From: JAGWBJ01 sp964291465
Lineage (GTDB): Bacteria; Chloroflexota; Dehalococcoidia; Lucifugimonadales; JAGWBF01
Direction of reading: 5' to 3'
Assembly: GCA_964291465.2 (NCBI GenBank)
Contig: OZ219938.1
Location: 62,001 to 126,000, forward strand
DNA length: 64,000 bases
The notes under the pieces are model-generated. The model was not told the DNA's origin, did no database searches, and saw only the letters and a list, made by a program, of their open reading frames with translations. The position numbers were made by a program, and so were the translations under genes. This document shows, piece after piece, positions 32,894-41,524 of the stretch. Each line of letters starts with the position of its first letter. The stretch's first letter is position 1.

Positions 32894-33700
32894 ATGACTG
32901 GACCTATATTCCGACCCAGGCTACCCATTGCGGCGATGGCGGCTCTTGCCGTCCTGGTCATCCTGGCAGGCTGCGGCGGCTCCAGCCAGGAACCCGAGGG
33001 GGCTGCGCCCACCACCGCGCCCGCAGCCACCGTCGCACCCGTGCCCACCACCGCACCCGCGGCAACCACCGCACCCGCGGCAACCGTCGCACCCGTACCC
33101 ACCACCGCACCCGTACCCACCGCCGCACCCGTGCCCACCACCGCGCCCGCGGCCACCACGGCCGCTGCGGAGAGGAGCGCCGGGGAGTACGACGGGGTGT
33201 CTTTCGTCGTATCCGCCGGTTCCGAGGCCACCTTCACCGTGGAGGAGCAGCTCGTGAGACTGCCCCTGCCCAACGACGCGGTGATGAGGACCGAGGCCCT
33301 CTCGGGAGAGGTCCACCTGGACGGCAGGCCGTCGGTCGTACAGATCGACCTTCAGAAGCTCACCAGCGACCAGCCCTTCAGGGACAGGTACGTCAGCGAA
33401 AGGATGTTCGGCCAGCACCCCGTGGCGACCTTCACCGTGCCCGACCTGCTTCCCCTGCCCGACGGCCTGGCCTCGGGCGAGGAGGTCGTGACCCAGGTGA
33501 CCGGCTCCCTGGACATCCGGGGGAGCGCCTTTCCCCTCACGTTCGAGGTCGAGGCCCGGGACGACGGAGACGCCGTATTCGTCCTGGGACGCACCACCTT
33601 CACGTGGGACCAGCTCGACATCCCGCGGCCCACCGCGCGGTCCGTGGCCAGCATCGAGGACGAGGTGCGGGTGGAGATACTGCTGAAGGTGGTGCCCTGA
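32894..33700 (+). CDS. YceI family lipoprotein
   Basis: A 268-residue exported lipoprotein: MTGPIFRPRLP then a hydrophobic stretch ending LAGC (lipobox). A low-complexity linker of about 75 residues follows, rich in Thr, Ala and Pro (TTAPAATVAPVP repeats), then a YceI beta-barrel domain (EYDGVSFVVSAGSEATFTV to the end). YceI proteins bind isoprenoids or amphiphiles in the periplasm or outside the membrane. The linker is like those on other lipoproteins here (LivK, 47376). It follows the frameshifted membrane protein by 11 bases. Confidence 0.87.
   Translation: MTGPIFRPRLPIAAMAALAVLVILAGCGGSSQEPEGAAPTTAPAATVAPVPTTAPAATTAPAATVAPVPTTAPVPTAAPVPTTAPAATTAAAERSAGEYDGVSFVVSAGSEATFTVEEQLVRLPLPNDAVMRTEALSGEVHLDGRPSVVQIDLQKLTSDQPFRDRYVSERMFGQHPVATFTVPDLLPLPDGLASGEEVVTQVTGSLDIRGSAFPLTFEVEARDDGDAVFVLGRTTFTWDQLDIPRPTARSVASIEDEVRVEILLKVVP
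32994..33170 (+). repeat. codon-level tandem repeats encoding the Pro/Thr/Ala linker
   Basis: The unit GCACCCGTGCCCACCACC and close variants recur about nine times, encoding APVPTT/APAATT blocks. Copy number is likely to vary between strains. Confidence 0.8.
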
Positions 33701-33718
33701 GGCCCGCAGCGGGCCGCG

Positions 33719-34459
33719 TCAGCTCCCCAGGAACACCTCGGTGAGTATGTCGGTGTCCCGGACCGATTGCGGGGTCCCGTCGTGCACGACCCGGCCCTTG
33801 TCCAGCACGTAGGCCCGGTCCACGATGTTCAGGACACCCTTGATGTTGTGCTCCACCACCAGGATGGTGGTCTGGAGCACGCGGCTGATGTCGGCGACCT
33901 TCTGGAACACCTCTTTCACCACGAGGGGCGCCAGGCCCAGTGTGGGCTCGTCCAGCAGCAGCATCCCGGGGGACGCCATGAGCCCGCGGCCCAGGGCCAG
34001 CATCTGCTGCTGCCCTCCGGACATCTGGCTGGCCAGGTCGCGCCGCTTCTGGTGCAGGATGGGGAAGAGCTCCATCACCGAGTCCATCCTCCGCCGCTTC
34101 TCCGACGGGTCTCCCAGGTAAAGGCAGCCCATCTCCAGGTTCTCTTCTACGGTGAGGTGGGTGAACACGCGGCGCCCCTGGGGCACGAAGGCGATGCCCT
34201 CCTTCACGATCTCGTGGGTTGCCGCCTCCAAAGGCTCCTGTCGCCAGTAGACCGTCCCGTCTGTAACGGGCGCCAACCCCATGATGGCCTTGAGCACCGT
34301 GGACTTCCCCGCCCCGTTGGGGCCCATCACCGCCACGACCTCTCCCTCGCGGACTCCAAGGCACACGTCCTCCAGGGCCACCACCGCCCCGTAGCGCACG
34401 GACACTCCGTACAGCTCCAGGAGCCTCGGCCCCCCGCTTTCATCCCCCGAGGGTCTCAT
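33719..34459 (-). CDS. livF: branched-chain amino-acid type ABC transporter ATPase LivF
   Basis: A 246-residue ABC ATPase. Walker A is GPNGAGKST at 46-54, the signature is MSGGQQQML, and Walker B is MLLLDEPTLGLAP. YGAVVALEDVCLGV before Walker A and the absence of a long C-terminal extension point to LivF. It is last in the operon, 26 bases after livG. The solute may be an amino acid, amide, urea or short acid; Liv systems in such genomes vary widely. Confidence 0.9.
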   Translation of the reverse strand: MRPSGDESGGPRLLELYGVSVRYGAVVALEDVCLGVREGEVVAVMGPNGAGKSTVLKAIMGLAPVTDGTVYWRQEPLEAATHEIVKEGIAFVPQGRRVFTHLTVEENLEMGCLYLGDPSEKRRRMDSVMELFPILHQKRRDLASQMSGGQQQMLALGRGLMASPGMLLLDEPTLGLAPLVVKEVFQKVADISRVLQTTILVVEHNIKGVLNIVDRAYVLDKGRVVHDGTPQSVRDTDILTEVFLGS

Positions 34460-34486
34460 CGCCCAAAGGTCTCCTCACACCGGAAT

Positions 34487-35248
34487 CTAGACACCCAGGT
34501 AGGCCTCTATTACGTCCGGCCTCCCCAGGACCTCCTCGACCTCTCCCTCGGCGAGAAGGCTCCCGCTGTCCAGGACGAATATGTGGTCCGAAAGCTCCCT
34601 GACTATATCCATGTTGTGGGAGACAAACACGATGGTGAGGCCCTGGTCCCGCATGCGCTTCAGTATCCCCTTCACCTGCTCCAGCATCTGGGGAAAGAGG
34701 CCCGCGAAGGGCTCGTCGAACAGGTATACTTGCACGTCCAGCGCCATGGCCCGCCCGATCTCCAGCAGCTTCCGCTGGCCGTAGGAGAGGTCCATGGCCA
34801 GGGAGTCCCGCTTCTCCCACATCCCCACACTCTCCAGGATGCTCCGGGCCTTCTCCTTGTGCCTGGGTTTCGCCCGCTCCATGAGGGCCGGCAGGAGACG
34901 GCGTTGGGTCAGCACCACCATGATGTTGTCCCACACGCTTATCTGGTCGAACAGCCGCACCTCCTGGAAGGTCCTCGTGAGCCCGTGGGCGGGGGTGTCG
35001 TACGGGTTCACCACCTTGAGGCCGACGCCGTCGATGATCACCATTCCCCCGTCCAGGGGCAGAGTGCCGCTCAGCAGGTTCATCAGGGTCGACTTCCCCG
35101 AGCCGTTGGGGCCGACTATGCTGGTCATCCCCTTCCGCTTGATGGCGATGGAAAGGCGGTCCACCGCCTTGACCGCTCCGAAATGCTTGGAGATCTCGTG
35201 GGTCTCCAGGGCAACCTCTTCGCCGTGGCCGTTGCCGGTCGTACTCAC
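34487..35248 (-). CDS. livG: branched-chain amino-acid type ABC transporter ATPase LivG
   Basis: A 253-residue ABC ATPase with Walker A GPNGSGKST (46-54), TRTFQEVRLF after the Q-loop, signature LSYGQRKLLEIGRAM and Walker B VYLFDEPFAGLFP. The LTRTFQ-R motif identifies LivG. Translation starts at a GTG that overlaps the livM stop as GTGA, which couples the two. The signature reads LSYGQ rather than LSGGQ, a common LivG variant. Confidence 0.9.
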   Translation of the reverse strand: MSTTGNGHGEEVALETHEISKHFGAVKAVDRLSIAIKRKGMTSIVGPNGSGKSTLMNLLSGTLPLDGGMVIIDGVGLKVVNPYDTPAHGLTRTFQEVRLFDQISVWDNIMVVLTQRRLLPALMERAKPRHKEKARSILESVGMWEKRDSLAMDLSYGQRKLLEIGRAMALDVQVYLFDEPFAGLFPQMLEQVKGILKRMRDQGLTIVFVSHNMDIVRELSDHIFVLDSGSLLAEGEVEEVLGRPDVIEAYLGV

Positions 35249-36294
35249 AGCTTGTACCTCCCGACCAGGCCCTGGGGCCTGAACAGCATCAGCAGCACCA
35301 ATAGGATGCCCAGGACGATCTGCCGGGCCTGTCCGGTGTACTCGGACGGCACGAAGGGCAGAAAGCGCATGCCCTCCTCCAGCAGCACGAAGACCATCGC
35401 GCCAAGCAGGGAGCCCCAGATCGTGGCCAGCCCCCCGAGGATCACGATGGCCACCAGGAGGATCGACTCCAGGAGGATGAACGAGTTGGGGTCGATGAAG
35501 CTGGTCCAGCTGGCGAACAGGCCGCCGGCCAGGCCCGCCATCATGGCCGAGACGACCCACACAGCCAGCTTGTAGTGGGTCGACCGGTACCCGAACACCT
35601 CGATGGCCTGCTCGTCCTCCCGGATGGCCGTGAGCACCCGGCCGAAGGAGGAGGTCACTATGAACCAGGCCAGCAGCATCACGATGGCCAGGAACACCAG
35701 CCCCAGCAACATGAACTCCAGCTCGCCGTCGAACACCCATCCGCCTATCTGGGGCCTGGGTATCTCGTGAATCCCGAAGGCGCCCCGGGTGAGGCTCCGC
35801 CAGTTCAGGAAGACGTTGAAGGAGATGATGGCGAAGCCGAAGGAGACGAGGACGAAGATGTCGTCCCGGAACCGGTTGAAGACGATGCCCACCACCACGG
35901 CCACCAGGCCGGCCAGGATTATGCTGACGGGCAGCGCGGCAAAGAAGGGCAGCCCAAAGGTCGGGATGGCCTCGGTGCGGAGCTGCTCGTATGCAGGGTT
36001 GGAGGTGAGGATGGCCATGGCGTAGGCGCCGATGCCGAAAAACCCGATGTGCCCCACCGACAGCAGGCCGGTGAACCCGACGATCAGGTTCAGGCTGACC
36101 GCCAGTATCGCCCAGATGGCGAAGACGGTGCCCACCGTTATGGCAAATCCCACCCCCTGCCACAGCATGAACGCCACGGCCCAGGCGATCACGAACAGGT
36201 TAGCCCACAGCTCCACGTTGCCCCGCCCCAGGGGCAGGACATCCCGGAGGCCGCGGGCCAGCCTGTTCACGTCTGTATAGACCCGGGAGGTCAT
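35245..36294 (-). CDS. livM: branched-chain amino-acid type ABC permease LivM
   Basis: A 349-residue permease with about nine hydrophobic segments. SLNLIVGFTGLLSVGHIGFFGIGAYA (quoted in parts: LIVGFTGLLSVGH, GIGAYAMAIL) and the cytoplasmic EAA-like loop ILGGLATIWGSLLGAMVFVLL are typical of LivM. The N-terminal DVNRLARGLRDVLPLGRGN extension is hydrophilic. It begins 9 bases after livH. Confidence 0.9.
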   Translation of the reverse strand: MTSRVYTDVNRLARGLRDVLPLGRGNVELWANLFVIAWAVAFMLWQGVGFAITVGTVFAIWAILAVSLNLIVGFTGLLSVGHIGFFGIGAYAMAILTSNPAYEQLRTEAIPTFGLPFFAALPVSIILAGLVAVVVGIVFNRFRDDIFVLVSFGFAIISFNVFLNWRSLTRGAFGIHEIPRPQIGGWVFDGELEFMLLGLVFLAIVMLLAWFIVTSSFGRVLTAIREDEQAIEVFGYRSTHYKLAVWVVSAMMAGLAGGLFASWTSFIDPNSFILLESILLVAIVILGGLATIWGSLLGAMVFVLLEEGMRFLPFVPSEYTGQARQIVLGILLVLLMLFRPQGLVGRYKL

Positions 36295-36303
36295 GGGTAT
36301 GCG

Positions 36304-37686
36304 TTACCTCCTCGGCAACAGGCCCTTGGGCCAGAAGGACAGGAAGAGGATCAGGAGGATGAAGGAGATGGCGTCCTTCCACTCCCCCGCCAGGTCCCAG
36401 ATGCCGAACTGCTCGATCATCCCGAGAGCAAAGCCGCCGACTATGGCGCCGTACAGGTTCCCGATGCCCCCCATCACGGACGCGATCCAGCCCTTCAGCA
36501 GCAGGAGGAGGCCCATCCTGGGCTGGATGGCCGTATCGTGGCCGCTCAACAGCCCCGCCAGGGCGGCAAAGACCGCGCCTATGAAGAACACGGCGGAGAT
36601 GATCACGGTGGTGTTTATCCCCACCACCTTGGACACCTCCTCATCGTCGCCGATGGCCCGCACCGCCTTGCCAAAGGCGGTCTTCCTGAGGAAGAGCAGC
36701 AGCCCCGCGAACGCGGTGAGGGCGACTCCTATGGTGAAGACATTGAACCCCTTGATGAACGCCCCCGCCACCGACCAGGAGTCGCTGCCGAAGGGCGCCG
36801 GCAGGGGACGGGGGGCGCTTTCGAAGACTATCGAGATGAAGGCGGTCAGGCCCAGGAGGACCCCCAGGGAGGCCACGAGCATTATCAGCGGCGACCTCGA
36901 CCGTTGGCGCATGTAGACGTACAGCCCACGGTACAGGGCCAGGCCCACGCACCCCGCCAGCAGGCACGACACCCCCCAACTCAGATAGAGACTGGAGCCG
37001 GGGGCGTTGGACACGAGGTAGCCGCAAAGGATCCCCGTGCCGGCCGCCGCGATGGCAGCGGCGGCGAGAAACGGCGCCGGGCCGGCCCCCGGCAACGCCC
37101 GCCGGTAGCCCTGGTAGAGGGCCCAGCCCGCGGCGGCAGCCGCCAGCACGCCGACGGCGGGACTGAGCATGACGTTGAGCTTGTCGGGATAGGAGAGGAC
37201 GAACCCCGTGTACACGCCGGCGCCCCCGGCCAGCAGGGCCCCCGCCGCCCGCAGGGCGGCCGAGTTGATCCTGCCCCGGAGCCGGGGATGGATGCTCACG
37301 TGCAGCGCCCAGGCGGCGACCCCGGCAACCACCGCTGCGAAGACGACGTTGACGAAGATGTTGTTGACGTCGAAGCGGGTGTAGAGGTCGTCCGAAGACC
37401 TCAGGTAGAAGACCCCGTAGGCCCCCAGGGCGGCGGCCGCGCCGTAGTACAGGTCGAAGAACCAGACGGTGCTGTACACCAGGGTGAACCCCATGGCCAC
37501 CAGGGCGTACACCGCTCCCACGGACAGGCCGTTGAACGCGAACTGCAGTGCCTGGTCGCCGGACTGGCCAATCTTCCAGGCAATATAGCCCAGGAGTACT
37601 GCGGTCAGTACCGCTGCCAGGACCCGCGTGCCGGAGGCCCGAAAGATGCCCGACGCCAAGCCGTGGCTATCACGGTATCCGAGCAA
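36304..37686 (-). CDS. livH: enlarged branched-chain amino-acid type ABC permease LivH
   Basis: A 460-residue protein, against about 290-310 for usual LivH. Residues 45-95 (FNGLSVGAVYALVAMGFTLVYSTVW) and 250-460 (ASLGVLLGLTAF, KGWIASVMGGIGNLYGA) match the two ends of LivH. Between them, roughly residues 115-240, sits an extra hydrophobic region with about four further membrane segments, including the VGVLAAAAAGWALYQGYRRALPG and FLAAAAIAAAGTGILCGYL helices. The family's EAA loop near the C-terminus is intact. The insertion is in frame and rich in Ala, so it is not a simple error. It follows livK by 36 bases. Confidence 0.87.
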   Translation of the reverse strand: MLGYRDSHGLASGIFRASGTRVLAAVLTAVLLGYIAWKIGQSGDQALQFAFNGLSVGAVYALVAMGFTLVYSTVWFFDLYYGAAAALGAYGVFYLRSSDDLYTRFDVNNIFVNVVFAAVVAGVAAWALHVSIHPRLRGRINSAALRAAGALLAGGAGVYTGFVLSYPDKLNVMLSPAVGVLAAAAAGWALYQGYRRALPGAGPAPFLAAAAIAAAGTGILCGYLVSNAPGSSLYLSWGVSCLLAGCVGLALYRGLYVYMRQRSRSPLIMLVASLGVLLGLTAFISIVFESAPRPLPAPFGSDSWSVAGAFIKGFNVFTIGVALTAFAGLLLFLRKTAFGKAVRAIGDDEEVSKVVGINTTVIISAVFFIGAVFAALAGLLSGHDTAIQPRMGLLLLLKGWIASVMGGIGNLYGAIVGGFALGMIEQFGIWDLAGEWKDAISFILLILFLSFWPKGLLPRR

Positions 37687-37722
37687 ATGACCCCCGAGTC
37701 CGGGACTTCGGCCGGTTTGAGC

Positions 37723-38967
37723 CTACTCCGTCGGAGCCCCGCCCAAGACCTTGTAACCCTGGTTGTCCTCGGTCCTCTCGGCCAGAGGCAGGACCTCCAC
37801 GACCACGTTGGAGAGGCCCACTACCTCGCCCATCTCGTCGAAGCTGTAGTCCACCCCGATGCTGCCGCTCCAGGTTATGTCGTACATGCAGTCCCTGAAG
37901 CCGTCCGCATCCTGGTCGTCGCCGGTCTGCCTCAGACACTCGGCGGCGATGTAAACGTCGTCGTATGCTGAGCCCAGGTACCAGGGCAGTGTGACGTAGT
38001 CGTAGCGGGCCCTGAAGTTGGCGAGGACCTCCTGGGCCTTGTCGTTGGCCGGGTCCAGGTCAGCGGTGATGGCCTTCAGCCCGGTGGCGGCCTCGCCCGC
38101 CACCTCCAGGGCCGTGGCCCCGACGGGCACGACCTCGGAGTAGAGGGGCCCCTCGTATCCCAGCTCGCGGATCTGCTTGACGATGGTGCCACCCGAGAAC
38201 TCCGCCTGGGCGGCGATGTGGACTGCGTCGGGGTTCTCGCTCAACAGCTTGGTCAGCTGGCTCCTGAAGTCGGTGACGTCCGAGGCGTACCGCTCCTCGC
38301 CCACCAGACTGCCGCCGAGCCCCTGGAACTGCTCCACCGTGGTCCGGCGCACTCCCTCGGCGTAGTCGGTGGCCTCGGTGATGGTGGCCAGCGTGCGGAC
38401 GCCGTCGGCCCACATGACGTTGCCCGTGTCGATGCCGAGCTGGGCGTCGCTCATCGAGGTCCGGAAGATGTAGTCCCCGGCGTTGGCGATGTCCGGGTTG
38501 GTGGCCAACCCCGAGAAGAGGATCACGCCGTCCTCCTCCGCCAGGGGCGCCGCGCCGAGCATCGCGCCGCTGCAGGAGGTGCCGAGGATGATCTTGACGC
38601 CGTCCACGTCGGTGAGCTTCCTGTAGGCCGTGATCGAGTCCTGGGCGTTGCACTTCGAGTCTTCGATCACCAACTCCAGCATGCGCCCATCGATGCCCCC
38701 CGCCTCGTTGATCTCGGCCACGGCCATCTCCTTGGCCTGGACCGCAACGTTGCCGTAGGTCTCTCCGGGGCCCGTGAGCGATTCCATCACGCCGATTCTG
38801 AAGGGTCCCGCCGGCTCCTCCGTGGGTTCCGGCGTTGCCGTGGGGGCTTGGGTGGGTGGCGCTACGGTCGGCGCCACCGTCGGGTCTTCGCCGTCACAGG
38901 CCGCCGCCAGGGCTAGGACCCCCAACAACACCAAGGGAACTATCCATTTCATCCTAAGGATTCCCAT
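37723..38967 (-). CDS. livK: branched-chain amino-acid type ABC substrate-binding lipoprotein LivK
   Basis: A 414-residue receptor with the lipobox LAAAC near 22, a Pro/Thr linker (TVAPPTQAPTATPEPTEEPAG) and a type I periplasmic binding fold starting FRIGVMESLTGPGETYGN. KIILGTSCSGAMLGAAPLAEE is the hinge-ligand region of Leu/Ile/Val/amide receptors. It is first in the livKHMGF operon. The solute contact Ser/Thr pair after GTSC is consistent with alpha-amino-acid or amide binding, which is inference. Confidence 0.9.
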   Translation of the reverse strand: MGILRMKWIVPLVLLGVLALAAACDGEDPTVAPTVAPPTQAPTATPEPTEEPAGPFRIGVMESLTGPGETYGNVAVQAKEMAVAEINEAGGIDGRMLELVIEDSKCNAQDSITAYRKLTDVDGVKIILGTSCSGAMLGAAPLAEEDGVILFSGLATNPDIANAGDYIFRTSMSDAQLGIDTGNVMWADGVRTLATITEATDYAEGVRRTTVEQFQGLGGSLVGEERYASDVTDFRSQLTKLLSENPDAVHIAAQAEFSGGTIVKQIRELGYEGPLYSEVVPVGATALEVAGEAATGLKAITADLDPANDKAQEVLANFRARYDYVTLPWYLGSAYDDVYIAAECLRQTGDDQDADGFRDCMYDITWSGSIGVDYSFDEMGEVVGLSNVVVEVLPLAERTEDNQGYKVLGGAPTE

Positions 38968-39003
38968 AACACCACTCTCCAGAGTACCGACTTGATAGTA
39001 GCC

Positions 39004-39033
39004 AGTATATTATATTGCCTTCCTGACCTTCAA
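39004..39033 (-). promoter_or_regulatory. promoter of the liv operon
   Basis: On the minus strand TTGAAG (39028-39033), 18 bases, TATACT (39004-39009), overlapping a TATAAT at 39009-39014. It is packed into the 69 bases between livK and the stop of the LLM gene, so the liv operon has its own start. Confidence 0.5.
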
Positions 39034-39036
39034 GTG

Positions 39037-40032
39037 TCACGCTATCTGTGGCATGATGTGATTCACCAGGCGGTCGAAGAGACGGTCCTTGTCCGGCAGG
39101 GATGTGTAGAAGAACAGCTTGTCCACCCCCAGCCCCTCCAATCTCTTGATGTCCGCCACGCACTCCTCGGGAGTCCCAACTATGGCCAGGCGCCGGGCCA
39201 GGTAGTCGGTGATTCCCAGGTCGTCGGAAAGGCCCACGTTGCCGAAGTGCTGGATGGGCTTGTACCGGCGGGCCAGCTCCCCCGCCTGCTCCGCGTACTC
39301 GGCCGGCACCGCCTTGCCCTCGAGCCCGTACCGAAAGATGATGTGTCCCGAGCTGGCCAGGTTCGCCTTGATGGCGTCTATGGCCGCCTCCCGGCTGTCG
39401 TCCACGTTGAACTGCACCATCCACCACACGTCTATGTCGTCCAGGCTCCGGCCGGCCTCCCGAGCCCCCTCCTCCAGGTAGCCCCTGGCGATGGCGACCT
39501 CCTCCTCCTGCAGCCCGAAGCACACCCACACGATGTCGGCCAGCCGCCCGGCCATGCGCATGGCGCGGGGGCCGGAGACGGCCATGCCGATGGGAATGCG
39601 CCGCTTCACCCACGTCAGGTAGCACTCCTTGCCCTGCCACGTGGACGACCCCTCCTGGTGCAACTCCCGGACGGTGTGGATGAACCGCTCCAGGTCCGCC
39701 AGCGTTGAGGGACGCAGCCCGGCATTGTACACCGTCGAGTCCCCGGTGCCGACGCCCAGGAAGGCGCGGCCCGGACCGATGTCGTCCACCGTGGCTATGG
39801 CCGCGGCCGTGACCGCCGGGTGACGGGTGATGGGGTTGGTTATCCAGGTGCCCACCTGGGCGTTGCTGGAGTGCTCGGCCGCCAGGGCGCAACGGATGAA
39901 CTGCTCGTGGTACAAGGCCTGGGAGTCCCCGCAGCCGATCATGGCCACTCCCGCCTCGTCCAGCATGCGCACCTGTCGGGTGTAACCGGCCACGTCGGTG
40001 CTGACGATGGCCAGGCCCATCTTCACTGCCAT
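39037..40032 (-). CDS. LLM-class flavin-dependent oxidoreductase
   Basis: A 331-residue luciferase-like protein of the F420-dependent type. GPGRAFLGVGTGDSTVYNAG and MRMAGRLADIVWVC are standard blocks for methylenetetrahydromethanopterin-reductase-like members (the former holds the flavin contact loop). It is distinct from the LLM at 16880. TAGGAGGTCG lies before the ATG. Its product is unknown; the neighbouring FAD oxidase suggests oxidation of an amine or N-methyl compound. Confidence 0.9.
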   Translation of the reverse strand: MAVKMGLAIVSTDVAGYTRQVRMLDEAGVAMIGCGDSQALYHEQFIRCALAAEHSSNAQVGTWITNPITRHPAVTAAAIATVDDIGPGRAFLGVGTGDSTVYNAGLRPSTLADLERFIHTVRELHQEGSSTWQGKECYLTWVKRRIPIGMAVSGPRAMRMAGRLADIVWVCFGLQEEEVAIARGYLEEGAREAGRSLDDIDVWWMVQFNVDDSREAAIDAIKANLASSGHIIFRYGLEGKAVPAEYAEQAGELARRYKPIQHFGNVGLSDDLGITDYLARRLAIVGTPEECVADIKRLEGLGVDKLFFYTSLPDKDRLFDRLVNHIMPQIA

Positions 40033-40115
40033 GAATACGACCTCCTACCCGGGTCGACTATGCCAGCCTCCGCCATCCCTCCGGGCCAGCCTTGCGCGCC
40101 TCCCCGGCAACGGCG

Positions 40116-40144
40116 AGTGTATTGGGCGTCCAGGTGGCTGTCAA
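40116..40144 (-). promoter_or_regulatory. promoter of the LLM gene
   Basis: On the minus strand TTGACA (40139-40144), 17 bases, TACACT (40116-40121), start near 40109. It lies just downstream of the DAO gene stop, so the LLM gene can be transcribed independently. Confidence 0.6.
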
Positions 40145-40165
40145 CGGAGGGGGCAGGCCGCCGCA

Positions 40166-41314
40166 TTAGGCGAACCGCTCGGGCCTGTAGTGGTCCAGTA
40201 TCTCGACTCGCGCACCGTCGACGATCTCCATCGCCGCCAGCTCGCCGATCACGGGCGCCAGGGTCACTCCGCTGTGGGTGACGGCCACGTACAGGTTGGG
40301 CGCCGATGGAGCGAACCCCAGGACGGGGTAGCCGTCCAGGGGCATGGGCCGATATCCCACGGGCACCGGCATGGCCGTGGCGCCGGACAGCCCCGGCAGG
40401 TAGTGTACGACCCGGGCCAGCAGGTCGTCGGCGTGGGTCTGGGAATCGTCCCGCCTCAGGCTCTCCTGGGTCCCCTCCCCAATCTGGACCGACCCGTCGG
40501 AGGTCTGCCGGAAGTGGACCTCGTCCTGGCTGGAGTCCAGGGGAGGCGCGTAGACCACCTGAAGCCTGTGCATAAGCCTCGGCACGGGAGAGGTGCGGAC
40601 CACCACGCCCGGACTCACCTGCTGCGGGACGGCGGCCCCCGCGGTGGAAGCCAGGTCCGTGGTGCCGGTCCCCGCGGCCAGCACGACCACGTCGCAGGGG
40701 ACCTCGCCCTGGGGAGTCACCAGGGACTCCACCCGCCGGCCCCCGTTCTCTGCCGGGACCGTCGACAGGGCCGAGACGCGGGTGCCGAAGCGGAGAGATG
40801 CGCCCTTTTCCCGTAGCCGCAGCATGCACGTATCCACGACCCTCTGGGGCTCCACCTGCCCGTCGATGGGGCTGAGCTCCGCCGCGGCGACGGGCCCCGT
40901 GGACAGGGACGGCTCCAGGTCCGCCAGCTCTCGGGGCCCCACCAGCCTGGTCGGGTAGCCCCAGCGTTGCGCCCTCCGGACCCACTCCTCCAGCAGCCGG
41001 GCCCTCTCGGTGGTGGCCTCCCAGCTCACCTTTCCACCCCAACGTAGGCCCACGTCCACGCCCAGACCCAGGGCGAACCTGTCCCACATCTCCATGGAGC
41101 GGCGGTTGAAGTCGTGGTAGTACGACGGCCCCTTGGCTCCGACGTTGATCCAGGCGAAGGAGTGGCTGGAGGCCCCGGAGCCGGGAGCGGCCCCGTCCAC
41201 CACCGTAACCGGCACACCCCTCTCCGCCAAGTGGTACGCGATGGATGCCCCGACGATGCCGGCGCCCACCACTACCACGCCTCGCTCTCCGCCCCTGCCT
41301 GCCTGGACTGCCAC
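40166..41314 (-). CDS. FAD-dependent oxidoreductase (DAO/glycine oxidase family)
   Basis: A 382-residue DAO-fold enzyme with GAGIVGASIAYHLAERGV (17-34) as the dinucleotide loop, a central VVLAAGTGTTDLAS segment, and C-terminal TPVGYRPMPLDGYPVLG (in part) and AVTHSGVTLAPVIGELAA typical of glycine/D-amino-acid/sarcosine oxidases and dehydrogenases. Substrate could be a D-amino acid, sarcosine or proline analogue. A TTGCCG-17-TAGGAT promoter lies at 41396-41424, with a C-rich repeat-containing leader. Confidence 0.88.
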   Translation of the reverse strand: MAVQAGRGGERGVVVVGAGIVGASIAYHLAERGVPVTVVDGAAPGSGASSHSFAWINVGAKGPSYYHDFNRRSMEMWDRFALGLGVDVGLRWGGKVSWEATTERARLLEEWVRRAQRWGYPTRLVGPRELADLEPSLSTGPVAAAELSPIDGQVEPQRVVDTCMLRLREKGASLRFGTRVSALSTVPAENGGRRVESLVTPQGEVPCDVVVLAAGTGTTDLASTAGAAVPQQVSPGVVVRTSPVPRLMHRLQVVYAPPLDSSQDEVHFRQTSDGSVQIGEGTQESLRRDDSQTHADDLLARVVHYLPGLSGATAMPVPVGYRPMPLDGYPVLGFAPSAPNLYVAVTHSGVTLAPVIGELAAMEIVDGARVEILDHYRPERFA

Positions 41315-41319
41315 GGTCT

Positions 41320-41390
41320 CCTCCCGGCCCCCGGTTTCCTCCCGGTCCCCGGTTTCCTCTCGGCTACGGTTTTCTATTCGAACGCGGTCC
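41320..41390 (-). repeat. degenerate C-rich tandem repeat in leader
   Basis: A unit close to CCCGGTTTCCTCCCGGT recurs three times with drift, between the DAO promoter (-10 at 41396) and its start codon. Confidence 0.45.
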
Positions 41391-41395
41391 GTACC

Positions 41396-41424
41396 ATCCT
41401 AGCCCCCTCCCCGTGCCGCGGCAA
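41396..41424 (-). promoter_or_regulatory. promoter of the DAO gene
   Basis: On the minus strand TTGCCG (41419-41424), 17 bases, TAGGAT (41396-41401). It is divergent from the M20-like gene promoter at 41444-41473. Confidence 0.5.
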
Positions 41425-41443
41425 CCCCGAGGGCGCGCGCGTG

Positions 41444-41473
41444 TTGACCGGGCCTTCCGGCCGCTAATATACT
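41444..41473 (+). promoter_or_regulatory. promoter of the M20-like/M28-like operon
   Basis: TTGACC (41444-41449), 18 bases, TATACT (41468-41473). Start near 41480, leader about 45 bases ending in GAGGGAGG. Confidence 0.6.
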
Positions 41474-41524
41474 GCCCTCGTCGAAAAGGGACACGGCGTC
41501 AAGAACCGACGCGAGGGAGGCAGC

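Noticed and set aside
32994..33170. CRISPR-like short repeats
   Set aside because: They are codon repeats of a Pro/Thr/Ala linker in frame with no unique spacers.
35249..36163. 5' extension of LivG into livM
   Set aside because: The extra residues are an alternative frame of livM; the GTGA overlap gives a normal LivG.
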